DNA of 16,213 bases from Paracoccaceae bacterium (GCA_020832725.1 JAFIEC010000360.1:1-16213), one strand, 5' to 3'. Numbered from the stretch's first letter, positions 1 through 8,148 are shown. Program-made: numbers and translations. The notes: a model not told the origin generated them from the letters alone.

Positions 1-150
1 GCGGCCGCCGAAGCCGATGGCTACCGCACCGAGAAGCGACTGTTCAAGCTGTCGCTCGTGTATCTGTTCGCCCTGTTTCTGGCGCTTGTGGCCGAGACCG
101 CGCTGGCCCATTTCGGGCTGACCCCTGCCGGCTGGCCGCAGCTGATCTGA
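1..150 (+). CDS. ctaB: Protoheme IX farnesyltransferase (heme O synthase), C-terminal end only
   Basis: An open frame enters from the left edge and ends at TGA 148-150, giving the last 49 residues of a protein. The tail has a charged, Tyr-containing segment (DGYRTEKRLFK) followed by one hydrophobic membrane helix (LVYLFALFLALVAETALA) and a short polar end. This matches the last transmembrane helix of UbiA-family heme O synthases, which attach a farnesyl group to heme b in the inner membrane. The assignment rests mostly on context: a CoxF-like protein, ctaG and ctaE follow within a few bases, as in Rhodobacterales cta operons. The active-site aspartate motifs lie outside the window, so the protein cannot be confirmed from its catalytic residues. 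Confidence 0.82.
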   Translation, partial: AAAEADGYRTEKRLFKLSLVYLFALFLALVAETALAHFGLTPAGWPQLI

Positions 151-160
151 GGAGAGCATC

Positions 161-346
161 ATGCCGATCGCGCGCACCCACGAACTTCACACCCGCCGAC
201 GGGGCCGCAACCTGGCGCTGGCGCTGTCCATGGCGGGCTTTGTCGCCGTCGTCTTCGCGATCACCATCGTCAAGATTCAGGGCGGCCACCTGATGGAAGC
301 TTTCGATCACACGCCCCGCGCCTCGCTCATGGAAAGGACAGAGTGA
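161..346 (+). CDS. Small CoxF-like cytochrome c oxidase assembly membrane protein
   Basis: This encodes 61 residues starting at ATG 161, ten bases after ctaB, with a GGAGAG ribosome-binding site in the gap. The N-terminus is basic (HELHTRRRGRN) and stays cytoplasmic. One hydrophobic helix follows at about residues 18-38 (LALALSMAGFVAVVFAITIV), then a short polar tail (KIQGGHLMEAFDH). Small proteins of this shape sit between ctaB and ctaG in many Rhodobacterales and are labelled CoxF. Their exact role in oxidase assembly is poorly defined. Its TGA overlaps the ATG of ctaG by one base (TGATG at 344-348), so translation of the two is probably coupled. The family call rests on the HELH-x-RR-x-x-RN start plus one helix, and on position. 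Confidence 0.78.
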   Translation: MPIARTHELHTRRRGRNLALALSMAGFVAVVFAITIVKIQGGHLMEAFDHTPRASLMERTE

Positions 347-936
347 TGAAGACCCCGGACACGATCCGCCACGCCCCGGTGGTGGTCAAGCTTCTGGCTC
401 TGGTCACCTTCATGGGAGCCATGTCGTTCGCCGCCGTGCCCCTTTACGACTGGTTCTGCCGCGTCACGGGTTTCGGCGGCACGACCGGGGTGGCGTCGGC
501 AGGCTCGGATGTCATCCTCGATCAGACCATGCGTGTCCGCTTCGACGCCTCCAAGGAGCGGGGATTTCCCTGGGAATTCCGCCCTGTGGAGCGCGAAATC
601 GAGGTGCGGATCGGAGAGTCGGGCCTGGCCTTCTACGAGGCCTACAACCCGACAGACCGGCCCGTGGCAGGCACGGCGACCTTCAACGTGGTGCCGTTCT
701 CGGCCGGGCAGTTCTTCATCAAGGTGGAATGCTTCTGCTTTCAGGAGCAGGTGCTGCAGCCCGGAGAGCGGGTACAGATGCCGGTGAGCTATTTCATCGA
801 CCCGGCGATCGTGAACCACCCCGAGGCCCGGCACGTTCAGACGATCACGCTTTCCTATACATTCTACGAGATGGACCTGCCCGCGGAATCGGCCCATGCC
901 GCCCCCGCAGAGGCAGAGGCCGTTACGGTGAACTGA
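346..936 (+). CDS. ctaG: Cytochrome c oxidase assembly protein CtaG/Cox11 (copper chaperone for CuB)
   Basis: This encodes 196 residues. Cox11 delivers copper to the CuB centre of oxidase subunit I from the periplasmic side of the inner membrane. There is one N-terminal transmembrane helix (about 11-32), then the conserved VPLYDWFCRVTGFGG segment with Cys38. A soluble beta-rich domain follows, containing the copper motif ECFCFQEQ (Cys129 and Cys131), and then the typical FxIDP and TLSYTFYE segments near the end. All three family cysteines are present and the length is normal. I chose ATG 346, which overlaps the upstream TGA. A GTG directly before it (343) is in frame and would add only one residue. 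The C-terminal tail is Ala/Glu-rich. It sits in the cta operon, 64 bases before ctaE. Confidence 0.95.
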   Translation: MKTPDTIRHAPVVVKLLALVTFMGAMSFAAVPLYDWFCRVTGFGGTTGVASAGSDVILDQTMRVRFDASKERGFPWEFRPVEREIEVRIGESGLAFYEAYNPTDRPVAGTATFNVVPFSAGQFFIKVECFCFQEQVLQPGERVQMPVSYFIDPAIVNHPEARHVQTITLSYTFYEMDLPAESAHAAPAEAEAVTVN

Positions 937-1000
937 CGCGCCCGGAGCGCAAGAGAGGCGGGCCGTGACCCGGCCGACGGACAGACCGCAAGGACAAGAC

Positions 1001-1804
1001 ATGGCGCACGAAAAGAACCACGACTATCATATCCTGCCGCCCAGCATCTGGCCGTTCCTGGCCTCGGTGGGAACCTTCCTGATGCTTTTCGGTGCCGTCC
1101 TGTGGATGCACGGACAAGGGCCGTGGCTGACCCTGATGGGCTTCGCGGCGGTGCTCTATGTCATGTATGGCTGGTGGGCCGACATGGTCGCCGAGGCCAA
1201 TGGCGGCGATCACACGCCGGTCGTGCGCATCGGTTTGCGCTACGGCTTCATCCTGTTTGTCATCTCCGAGGTGATGTTCTTTGCGGCATGGTTCTGGAGC
1301 TTCTTCAAGCACACCATGTACCCGATGCAATACTACCTCGGGTCGGAATACGTTCCGCCCGATTTCTATCAGGTCAACGCCTTCGACCTGCCGCTCATCA
1401 ACACGCTGGTGCTCCTGCTTTCGGGATGTGCCGTGACATGGGCGCACCACGCGCTGGTGCATGGCGGCTCGCGCCGGGAGGTGGAGCAGGGGCTGCTGAT
1501 CGGCGTCATTCTGGGGGTGATCTTCCTCGGCCTGCAAAGCTATGAATATTACTACCTGCTGGTGACCCGCGACTGGTCGTTCTCGGGCGATGTGTTCTTC
1601 GCCAACTTCTTCATGGCAACCGGCTTTCATGGCGTGCACGTGATCATCGGCACGATCTTTCTGGCGGTGTGCTATTTCCGCGTGAAGGCGGGGCATTTCA
1701 CCGCCGAGCGGCATGTCGGGTTCGAGGCCGCCGCCTGGTACTGGCACTTCGTGGACGTGGTGTGGCTGTTCCTGTTCTTCGCGGTCTACATCTGGGGCAT
1801 CTGA
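1001..1804 (+). CDS. ctaE: Cytochrome c oxidase subunit III (aa3-type)
   Basis: This encodes 267 residues of a seven-helix membrane subunit of the aa3-type cytochrome c oxidase, which stabilises the catalytic core and its proton uptake. Family landmarks are the start HDYHILPPSIWPFL, the helix VISEVMFFAAWFWSFF with its conserved glutamate, FHGVHVIIGTIFL, and the C-terminal AAAWYWHFVDVVWLFLFF. I chose ATG 1001 because AAGGACA precedes it at good spacing and the protein then starts with the usual MAHxKNHDYH. An in-frame GTG at 965 would add twelve residues (TRPTDRPQGQD) that do not look like the family. A heme-copper subunit I gene is not in the window. Two hairpins follow the gene. Confidence 0.97.
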   Translation: MAHEKNHDYHILPPSIWPFLASVGTFLMLFGAVLWMHGQGPWLTLMGFAAVLYVMYGWWADMVAEANGGDHTPVVRIGLRYGFILFVISEVMFFAAWFWSFFKHTMYPMQYYLGSEYVPPDFYQVNAFDLPLINTLVLLLSGCAVTWAHHALVHGGSRREVEQGLLIGVILGVIFLGLQSYEYYYLLVTRDWSFSGDVFFANFFMATGFHGVHVIIGTIFLAVCYFRVKAGHFTAERHVGFEAAAWYWHFVDVVWLFLFFAVYIWGI

Positions 1805-1809
1805 GCCCG

Positions 1810-1867
1810 GGGGCCGACCGGCCCCGTCACAGGACCAGGGGGCGCAGGGCCGGTTGCTCTGCGCCCC
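1810..1867 (+). terminator. Two GC hairpins after ctaE, possible terminator or processing site
   Basis: Two inverted repeats lie between ctaE and SURF1. The first pairs GGGGCC 1810-1815 with GGCCCC 1820-1825 around GACC. The second is stronger: GGGGCGCAG 1839-1847 pairs perfectly over nine bases with CTGCGCCCC 1859-1867, and GTTTCGTCT follows. The T-run is short, so termination may be partial. Either reduced read-through into SURF1 or mRNA stabilisation 3' of the highly expressed ctaE would fit; the sequence alone cannot tell which. Confidence 0.5.
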
Positions 1868-1919
1868 GTTTCGTCTGGCCTGCGCATCCCTTCCGACCCG
1901 AGGCAATGAAGGTACCGGC

Positions 1920-2621
1920 ATGAGCGAGACAGCACCCGCCTCCCGCGCCATTCTGGCACCATTGCTGATCGGGCTGGTGGGCGGCAGCGTGCTGGTCAGC
2001 CTTGGCCTGTGGCAGGTCCAGCGGCTGACATGGAAAGAAGGCCTGATCGCCGGTATCGAGGCGCGCATCCACGATGCGCCCATCCCCCTGCCCGACGCGC
2101 CCACACAGGAGCGCGACCAGTACCTGCCCGTGATCGTGGAGGGGGCAGGCGGAAGCGAGGAGCTCCGCATCCTGGTCAGCCGGCGCGACACTGGCCCGGG
2201 CTACCGCATCGTCACCACCTTCGAGACCGGCGGCGGGCGCGTCATCCTGCTGGATCGTGGCTTTGTTCCCGACCGCGCGCGCAACGCACCCCGCACCCCC
2301 GCAGAGGGCCGGATCGTGGGCAACCTGCTGTGGCCCAACGAGGTTGATGGTGCCTTTACCCCCGCCCCCGACATCGAGGCGAATGTCTGGTTCGCCCGCG
2401 ACCTGCCCGCAATGGCGGCGCGTCTGGGCACGGAACCGCTTCTGGTGGTGCAGCGCGAGGGTGGCGCAGGCGGACCGGGGGCCCCACGCCCCTGGCCCGT
2501 GGACACCGCCCATATCCCGAACGACCATCTCGAATACGCCGGAACATGGTTCTCGCTTGCCCTGTTCTGGTTCGGGATGACAGGCTACTGGCTTTGGCGT
2601 ATCAGGCGCAGGCGCACCTGA
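1920..2621 (+). CDS. SURF1 family cytochrome oxidase assembly protein
   Basis: This encodes 233 residues. SURF1 proteins help insert heme a into oxidase subunit I. The layout is canonical: an N-terminal membrane helix (about 10-30) ending in the GLWQVQRL signature (Gly29-Leu36), a periplasmic domain with ILLDRGFVPDRAR, then IPNDHLEYAGTWFSLA at about 199-214 leading into the second helix, and a basic RIRRRRT tail. ATG 1920 gives the usual start just before the first helix, with AAGG seven bases upstream. The frame is open for a further 69 codons upstream, but those overlap the end of ctaE and the hairpins, so I leave them out. In some relatives a DUF983 gene lies between ctaE and SURF1; there is none here. 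Confidence 0.93.
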   Translation: MSETAPASRAILAPLLIGLVGGSVLVSLGLWQVQRLTWKEGLIAGIEARIHDAPIPLPDAPTQERDQYLPVIVEGAGGSEELRILVSRRDTGPGYRIVTTFETGGGRVILLDRGFVPDRARNAPRTPAEGRIVGNLLWPNEVDGAFTPAPDIEANVWFARDLPAMAARLGTEPLLVVQREGGAGGPGAPRPWPVDTAHIPNDHLEYAGTWFSLALFWFGMTGYWLWRIRRRRT

Positions 2622-2668
2622 GGCGATTGCCCCGTTTCGCGCACCCACGCATCATCGGCACGAGGCCC

Positions 2669-4078
2669 ATGCACTATATCTCAACCCGCGGTCAGGCCCC
2701 GACCCTGCCCTTCGAGGACGCCATGCTGACCGGGCTGGCCCGTGATGGCGGGCTCTATGTGCCCGAAACATGGCCTCGCCTGTCCACGGCGGACATCGCG
2801 GCGCTGGCGGGGCTGCCCTATGAGGAAGCGGCCTTCCGCATCATGCGCCCGTTCATCGGCGATGCCTTCACCGATGACGCATTCCGCGCCTGCCTGAGCC
2901 GCGCCTATGCGAGCTTCGGCCATGTCGCACGCTGCCCGCTGCGGCAGATGGCGGACAACACATTTCTGCTGGAGCTGTTCCACGGGCCGACGCTGGCCTT
3001 CAAGGACGTGGCGATGCAGCTGATCGGGCAGATGTTCGAACATGTGCTGGCCCGACGGGGCGCGCGCGTGACGATCGTCGGGGCGACCTCGGGCGATACC
3101 GGCTCGGCCGCGATCGAGGCGTTCCGTGGCCTTGCTGCGGTGGACGTGTTCATCCTGTTCCCCCTCTGCCGTGTATCGGAGGTTCAGAGCCGCCAGATGA
3201 CCACCCCGTCCGAAGCCAATGTCCACGCCCTTGCCATCGAGGGCGATTTCGACGCCGCTCAGGCCCGGGTGAAGGACATGTTCAACGATTTCGCCTTCCG
3301 GGATTCGGTCGCGCTTGCGGGGATCAACTCGATCAACTGGGCGCGTGTACTGGCGCAGGTGGTCTATTACTTCACCTCTGCCGTGGCCCTGGGCGCACCC
3401 CATCGCGCGGTCAGCTTCACCGTGCCCACGGGCAATTTCGGGGACATCTTCGCGGGATATGTCGCGCGTGCCATGGGTCTTCCGATCGAACGGCTGGTGA
3501 TCGCCACGAACCACAACGATATCCTCCACCGCACGCTGGCGACGGGCGCCTATGCCACCGAGGCGGTCCGCCCCTCCATCAGCCCGTCGATGGATATCCA
3601 GGTCTCCTCCAATTTCGAGCGGGCCCTGTTCGATGTCTATGACCGCGAGGGGGCAGCCGTGTCACAGTTGATGGCCGACCAGAAGGCGCGGGGACGCTTT
3701 GATCTGTCGCAGGGGGCGCTGGAACGGCTGCGCGGGGTGTTCGCCTCGGGCCGCGCCTCCGAAGAGGAGACCGCAGCCGCCATCGCCCGCGCCCGGGCCG
3801 AGACCGGCGAGCTTGTCTGTCCCCACACGGCAGTCGGGTTGCACGTGGCCCGCGAGCATGCGGCGGCCGACCCGGCCACGCCCATGGTGGTGCTGGCAAC
3901 GGCCCATGCCGCCAAGTTCCCCGATGCGGTCGAGGCCGCGACCGGCATACGCCCCGCCCTGCCCGCGCGCATGGCCGACCTGATGGAAAGGCCCGAACGC
4001 ATGACCGAAATCCCCGACGATCTGTCAGCAATCGAGGCGCTGATCCGCGACCGGATCACCACGGGGGCGGGCGCATGA
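2669..4078 (+). CDS. thrC: Threonine synthase
   Basis: This encodes 469 residues. The enzyme converts O-phosphohomoserine to threonine with pyridoxal phosphate, the last step of threonine synthesis in the cytoplasm. The N-terminus (MHYISTRGQAPTLPFEDAML...GLARDGGLYVPE) is typical of the long bacterial/fungal class. The cofactor lysine is Lys112 in GPTLAFKD. A phosphate-binding loop GATSGDTGSAA follows, and VPTGNFGDIFAGY is also present. Length is normal for alphaproteobacteria. ATG 2669 has GAGG just upstream and gives the family start; 41 further in-frame codons upstream overlap SURF1 and are not family-like. Its TGA overlaps the ATG of the M16 peptidase (ATGA, 4075-4078), so the two are translated from one message. 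Confidence 0.96.
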   Translation: MHYISTRGQAPTLPFEDAMLTGLARDGGLYVPETWPRLSTADIAALAGLPYEEAAFRIMRPFIGDAFTDDAFRACLSRAYASFGHVARCPLRQMADNTFLLELFHGPTLAFKDVAMQLIGQMFEHVLARRGARVTIVGATSGDTGSAAIEAFRGLAAVDVFILFPLCRVSEVQSRQMTTPSEANVHALAIEGDFDAAQARVKDMFNDFAFRDSVALAGINSINWARVLAQVVYYFTSAVALGAPHRAVSFTVPTGNFGDIFAGYVARAMGLPIERLVIATNHNDILHRTLATGAYATEAVRPSISPSMDIQVSSNFERALFDVYDREGAAVSQLMADQKARGRFDLSQGALERLRGVFASGRASEEETAAAIARARAETGELVCPHTAVGLHVAREHAAADPATPMVVLATAHAAKFPDAVEAATGIRPALPARMADLMERPERMTEIPDDLSAIEALIRDRITTGAGA

Positions 4079-5346
4079 ACGGGCCCCTGACCAGGATCAC
4101 CACGCTGCCCTCCGGGCTGCGGATTGTCACCGAGGCGATGCCCGGGCTGGCCTCGGCCACGGTGGGGCTGTGGGTGGAGGCCGGCTCGCGCCACGAGTCC
4201 GAGGCGGAATGCGGCATCGCCCATTTCCTGGAGCACATGGCCTTCAAGGGGACCGCCATCCGCAATGCCCGCCAGATCGCCGAGGCGATCGAGGATGTGG
4301 GCGGCTATATCAACGCCTTCACCTCCCGCGAGATGACCGCCTATTACGCACGCGTGCTGGCCGATGATGTGGCGCTCGGCCTCGATCTGCTGGCCGACAT
4401 CCTGCTCAACCCCGCCTTCGCCGAGGCGGAAATCGAGGTGGAGCGCGGTGTCATCCTGCAGGAGATCGGCCAGGCGCTGGATACGCCCGACGACATCGTC
4501 TTTGACTGGTTGCAGGAGGCAGCCTATCCGCGCCAGCCCTTCGGGCGCGCGATCCTGGGCAGCACCGACACGGTGCGCGCCTTCGACCGGGCCGATTTCC
4601 AGTCCTTCACCGCCCGGCACTACCGGCCCGAGGCGATGATCCTGGCAGCGGCGGGCGCAGTCGATCATGACGCGCTGGTGGAACAGGCGGCACGTCTGTT
4701 CGCGCCTCGGCCCGGGGCCCTTGCCCCCGCCGCCCTTCCCGCCCGCTTCGAAGGGGGCGAGTTCCGCATGCAGAAGGGGCTGGAACAGGTGCATTTCACC
4801 CTCGGCTTCGAGGCCCCGGCCCAGCGCGCACCCGATTTCTTTGCCGCCCAGATCTATGCCACGGCCCTTGGTGGCGGCATGTCCTCGCGGCTGTTTCAGG
4901 AACTGCGCGAGGATCGAGGGCTATGCTATTCGGTCTTTGCACAGGCTGCGGCCCATGCAGACACGGGCATGCTGACCATCTATGCAGGCACCGGCGCCGA
5001 GGAGGCGGGCGAGCTGGCCCGCCTGACCGTGGACGCCATGCGCCGCGCGGCCGACGAGATGTCCGAGGCCGAGGTCGCCCGCGCCCGCGCCCAGTTCAGG
5101 GCGGGCCTGCTGATGGGGCTGGAGAGCCCGTCGGCACGGGCCGACCGCATGGCACGGCTGCTGTCGATCTGGGGCCATGTCCCCACGCCGCAGGAAACCG
5201 TGGCGCGTATCGACGCCGTGACGCTGGAGGACGTGCGCGCCTTTGCCCGGCATCTGTGCGAGGGTGCCCCGGCGGCGATGGCGCTCTACGGACCGGCCGG
5301 CGGCGTGCCGTCGCTGCCTGCGCTGGCGGAGCGGCTGGCGGCCTGA
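4075..5346 (+). CDS. M16 family zinc metallopeptidase (mitochondrial processing peptidase-like)
   Basis: This encodes 423 residues. The inverted zinc motif HxxEH is intact as HFLEH, residues 50-54, in the context GIAHFLEHMAFKGT. The third ligand is Glu130 in ERGVILQEI, exactly 76 residues after His54 as the family requires. The C-terminal half contains the Gly-rich GGGMSSRLFQELREDRGLCYS segment typical of PqqL/MPP-beta-like M16B enzymes. These cytoplasmic or periplasm-facing peptidases degrade or process peptides; the substrate of this one is unknown, and no signal peptide is visible. It overlaps thrC by four bases and the acetyltransferase by one base (TGATG), with no strong ribosome-binding site of its own, which points to translational coupling. 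The same order is seen in relatives. Confidence 0.92.
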   Translation: MNGPLTRITTLPSGLRIVTEAMPGLASATVGLWVEAGSRHESEAECGIAHFLEHMAFKGTAIRNARQIAEAIEDVGGYINAFTSREMTAYYARVLADDVALGLDLLADILLNPAFAEAEIEVERGVILQEIGQALDTPDDIVFDWLQEAAYPRQPFGRAILGSTDTVRAFDRADFQSFTARHYRPEAMILAAAGAVDHDALVEQAARLFAPRPGALAPAALPARFEGGEFRMQKGLEQVHFTLGFEAPAQRAPDFFAAQIYATALGGGMSSRLFQELREDRGLCYSVFAQAAAHADTGMLTIYAGTGAEEAGELARLTVDAMRRAADEMSEAEVARARAQFRAGLLMGLESPSARADRMARLLSIWGHVPTPQETVARIDAVTLEDVRAFARHLCEGAPAAMALYGPAGGVPSLPALAERLAA

Positions 5347-5945
5347 TGTTCCTGCGGCGGCGCAAGGTCAGCATCGAGACCGAGCGGATGACCCTCCGCC
5401 TGCCCCAGAGCGGCGATCATCGCCCCTGGGCCAGCCTGCGGCGCGACAGCGCCGATTTCCTGCGTCCATGGGAGCCGCTCTGGTCGCATGACCATTTCTC
5501 GGCCCGGGCCTTTTCCAACCGCGTGCATTGGGCGCAGCGATCGGTCACGCAGGGCACGGCACTGCCGCTGTTCCTGTTCCGCCGGTCGGACGGGGCGCTG
5601 CTCGGGGCGATCACGCTGGACAACATCCGCCGCGGGCCGGTGCAGGCCGGCGCATTGGGCTATTGGATCGGCGCGCCCCACGCCCGGCAGGGCTACATGC
5701 GCGAGGCGATCGAGGCGCTGGTCCACCACGCATTTACCGCGCTGGATCTCAGCCGGGTCGAGGCCGCCTGCCTTCCGGAAAACGCAGCCTCCCGCGGGGT
5801 GCTGGAAAAGAGCGGCTTCAAATACGAAGGGGTTGCGCAATCGTATCTGCAGATCGCAGGGCGCTGGCGCAACCACGTCCTCTACGCAAACCTGCGCCAC
5901 GACCGCCGCGGACGGGCGGAACCGGGACATGCCGCACGCTACTGA
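5346..5945 (+). CDS. GNAT family N-acetyltransferase (RimJ/RimL-like)
   Basis: This encodes 199 residues. It opens with IETERMTLRLPQSGDHRPWASLR, the usual strand-helix start of RimJ/RimL-type acetyltransferases. The acetyl-CoA loop is ARQGYMREAIEALVHHAF (R/Q-x-x-G-x pattern). Motif B is VEAACLPENAASRGVLEKSGFKYEG, with the conserved Asn and the LEKxGF turn. RimJ modifies the N-terminus of ribosomal protein S5 in E. coli, but many relatives act on other targets, so the substrate is open. ATG 5346 overlaps the stop of the peptidase by one base. A GGAG lies 14 bases upstream, too far to be convincing, so coupling is likely. The C-terminus is basic (RHDRRGRAEPGHAARY). It is the last gene of this plus-strand run and faces a minus-strand gene 47 bases away. 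Confidence 0.9.
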   Translation: MFLRRRKVSIETERMTLRLPQSGDHRPWASLRRDSADFLRPWEPLWSHDHFSARAFSNRVHWAQRSVTQGTALPLFLFRRSDGALLGAITLDNIRRGPVQAGALGYWIGAPHARQGYMREAIEALVHHAFTALDLSRVEAACLPENAASRGVLEKSGFKYEGVAQSYLQIAGRWRNHVLYANLRHDRRGRAEPGHAARY

Positions 5946-5992
5946 TCCCACACGGACGCGCGACCGGCCTCCTCCGGGCCATTCGACGCCGC

Positions 5993-6220
5993 TCAGCCGA
6001 ACAGCCGCGGCTTGAGGCGCAACAGCGTCTCGTTCGTCTCGCGGCTTGCGATGCGGGCGGCATTCACGGCCGATTCGATCGCACAGGCCTGCAGGAAGGC
6101 CGCCACAAGCTCGGGGTGGCGCGCGGCATGGCCGTCGCCGAATTCCGCATCCAGGGCCCGATGCGCCTCGGCCAGATAGTGGCTCACCGCCTGCGGCGCG
6201 TCACGCTTGGTGTGGTCCAT
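5993..6220 (-). CDS. Small protein of unknown function (75 residues)
   Basis: I do not recognise this protein. ATG at 6220 is preceded by a very good ribosome-binding site, GGAGGG four bases away, and this is the main reason to accept it. The 75 residues are mostly helical and soluble: an acidic, His-containing first part (SHYLAEAHRALDAEFGDGHAARHPELV), then AAFLQACAIESAVNAARIASRETNETLL and a basic end (RLKPRLFG). No membrane helix, signal peptide or metal motif is visible. It lies 74 bases downstream of the acyl-CoA ligase on the same strand, so co-transcription is possible, and it converges on the acetyltransferase gene. The HPELVAAFLQA stretch looks like conserved alphaproteobacterial small proteins I have no name for. 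Confidence 0.75.
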   Translation of the reverse strand: MDHTKRDAPQAVSHYLAEAHRALDAEFGDGHAARHPELVAAFLQACAIESAVNAARIASRETNETLLRLKPRLFG

Positions 6221-6294
6221 GCCGCCCTCCAGTTTCCGGCTTGCATGGTGGGTTAGATGGCCCGGTCAATCGTGCCGTCCAGTGGGCGCAAGGC

Positions 6295-7920
6295 TTATGC
6301 AGGACCGGCCAGGATATCGGCATATTCCTCGCGCAGGCGGTTCTTGAGCACCTTGCCCGTGGCATTGCGCGGCAGCGCCTCCACAAAGACCACCGCGTCG
6401 GGCTTCTGCCACGAGGCGATCTTGCCGTCGAAGAACGCGATCACCTCCTCGGATGTCGGGCCAGCGCCTTCGGCCGCGACGGCAACCAGCAGGGGGCGCT
6501 CGTCCCACTTCGGATGGCGCACCCCCACCACGGCGGCATCGGCCAGACCGGGATGCGCCACGGCGATGTTCTCCAGCTCGACCGAGGAAATCCACTCGCC
6601 GCCCGATTTGATGATGTCCTTGGACCGGTCCCGGATGGTCATGAAGCCATCGCCGTCCAGCGTCGCCACATCGCCCGTGGCGAACCAGCCATCCCGCAGG
6701 GCCGACCCGGCATCCTGCCGGAAATAGCTGTCCAGAACCCACAGGCCCCGCACCTCCAGATCGCCCTGGGTGGTGCCGTCGTCGGGCAGCACCTCTCCTG
6801 CATCGCCGGTGATGCGGAACTCCACGCCAAAGGGCGGCCTTCCCTGCGACAGTCGGCGTTCGGCCTGCATTTCGGGAGGCATCGCCAGATGCTTTGCCAG
6901 CAGATGGTTGGCAGAGCCGAGCGGGCTCATCTCCGTCATGCCCCAGGCATGAATCACCTCCACCCCGAACTCCGCCCGGAAGGTCTCGATCATCACGGGC
7001 GGGCAGGCAGAGCCGCCGATGATGGTCCGGGCAAGGCTTTCCATATGCGAGCCATGCCTGCGGGCGGCAGCAATCAGCCCCTGCCAGATCGTGGGTACGC
7101 CCAGCGCGACGGTGACATGTTCGCCATCCACAAGGGCGATCAGGCTGTCGCCATCGAGGTCCGGACCCGGCAACACCACGCGCGCGCCGACCATCGCCGC
7201 CGCATAGGGAGAGCCCCATGCATTGACATGGAACATCGGCACGACCGGCAGCACCGTATCGCGCGCGCGCAGCCCGATCGTGTCGGGCAGGTTGGCGCCG
7301 AAGGCGTGCAGCATCGTCGAGCGGTGGGAATAGAGAACGCCCTTCGGGTTCCCGGTGGTGCCCGATGTATAGCACAGCGAGGAGGCGAGGTTCTCGTCGA
7401 AGACGGGCCAGACGTATCCGTCGTCGCCCGAAGCCACGAGGTCGTCATAGAAGACAAGGCCGGGAAACTCCGTCGCGGCCTCCTGCTCGGGCGGGCCAAG
7501 CAGCACGAAATGCTCCACGCAGGGCAGCTTGTCGCGCAGGCTCTTGACCAGAGGCAGAAAGGTCCGGTCGAAGAACAGAACCCGGTCTTCGGCATGGGTG
7601 ATGATGTAGACCAGTTGTTCGGGAAACAGCCGGGGGTTGATCGTGTGACAGACAAGCCCCGCACCGGAGACGCCGAAATAGATCTCCAGATGGCGGCGGT
7701 TGTTCCAGGCGATGGTCGCGCAGCGATCAGAGCGCTGCAGGCCCAGCGCCTCCAGCGCCGAGGCCAGCCGGCGCGCATTGGCGGCAATGCCGCCCCAGGT
7801 GCTGCGGGTGATGCCCCCGGTGGTTTCCACCGACACGACCTCTGTGCCTGCGTGATATCGTGCGGCGTGGTCGATCAGGCTGCTGATGAGCAGCGGCTGC
7901 GACATCATCTGTCCGAACAT
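6295..7920 (-). CDS. Acyl-CoA ligase of the medium/long-chain FadD type, DmdB-like
   Basis: This encodes 541 residues of the ANL adenylate-forming superfamily, which activates a carboxylic acid with ATP and joins it to CoA. The phosphate loop is SLCYTSGTTGNPKGV (about 181-195). The acyl-pocket segment is VPMFHVNAWGSPY with His231 and Trp235. The A5 motif is HAWGMTEMSPLG, the A7 motif GWFATGDV, the hinge RDRSKDIIKSGGEWIS, and the catalytic lysine Lys523 in NATGKVLKNRL. Enzymes of this subgroup include fatty-acyl-CoA ligases and the roseobacter 3-methylmercaptopropionyl-CoA ligase DmdB; the substrate here is not proven. ATG 7920 has GGAGGAGGG upstream; nineteen further open codons upstream (to 7977) lack family character. 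No other dmd gene is in the window. Confidence 0.92.
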   Translation of the reverse strand: MFGQMMSQPLLISSLIDHAARYHAGTEVVSVETTGGITRSTWGGIAANARRLASALEALGLQRSDRCATIAWNNRRHLEIYFGVSGAGLVCHTINPRLFPEQLVYIITHAEDRVLFFDRTFLPLVKSLRDKLPCVEHFVLLGPPEQEAATEFPGLVFYDDLVASGDDGYVWPVFDENLASSLCYTSGTTGNPKGVLYSHRSTMLHAFGANLPDTIGLRARDTVLPVVPMFHVNAWGSPYAAAMVGARVVLPGPDLDGDSLIALVDGEHVTVALGVPTIWQGLIAAARRHGSHMESLARTIIGGSACPPVMIETFRAEFGVEVIHAWGMTEMSPLGSANHLLAKHLAMPPEMQAERRLSQGRPPFGVEFRITGDAGEVLPDDGTTQGDLEVRGLWVLDSYFRQDAGSALRDGWFATGDVATLDGDGFMTIRDRSKDIIKSGGEWISSVELENIAVAHPGLADAAVVGVRHPKWDERPLLVAVAAEGAGPTSEEVIAFFDGKIASWQKPDAVVFVEALPRNATGKVLKNRLREEYADILAGPA

Positions 7921-8148
7921 GCGGACCCTCCTCCCTGCGTCTCGAGACGGTTCTGTTTGGCCGGGATATTGCGACAAGGCACGGCGGGTGAAAAGCGAAA
8001 GCCGGGCGCGCGCAGCGATTCGTTAAGCAATTCGGTGCACATGGATCGGGCCTGCCCCCGCAGGCGCTGCTTGCCTCGCGCCTCACGCGCCCTGTGCGCC
8101 CCGCCCGAACCCGGGGTGGGGCGCATCCCCGGCGCGCTGTTATGGCCG

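Noticed and set aside
1906..1922. Five-codon ATG-AAG-GTA-CCG-GCA-TGA leader overlapping the SURF1 start
   Set aside because: It is probably chance: the AAGG within it serves as the ribosome-binding site for SURF1, and no regulatory logic is visible.
923..2191. A 422-codon minus-strand frame opposite ctaE and SURF1
   Set aside because: It is a shadow of two confidently identified genes, with no ribosome-binding site and no recognisable domain.
8050..8065. GCCTGC-CCCC-GCAGGC hairpin upstream of the acyl-CoA ligase as a terminator
   Set aside because: The stem is only six bases and no T-run follows on either strand; chance is likely in this GC-rich gap.
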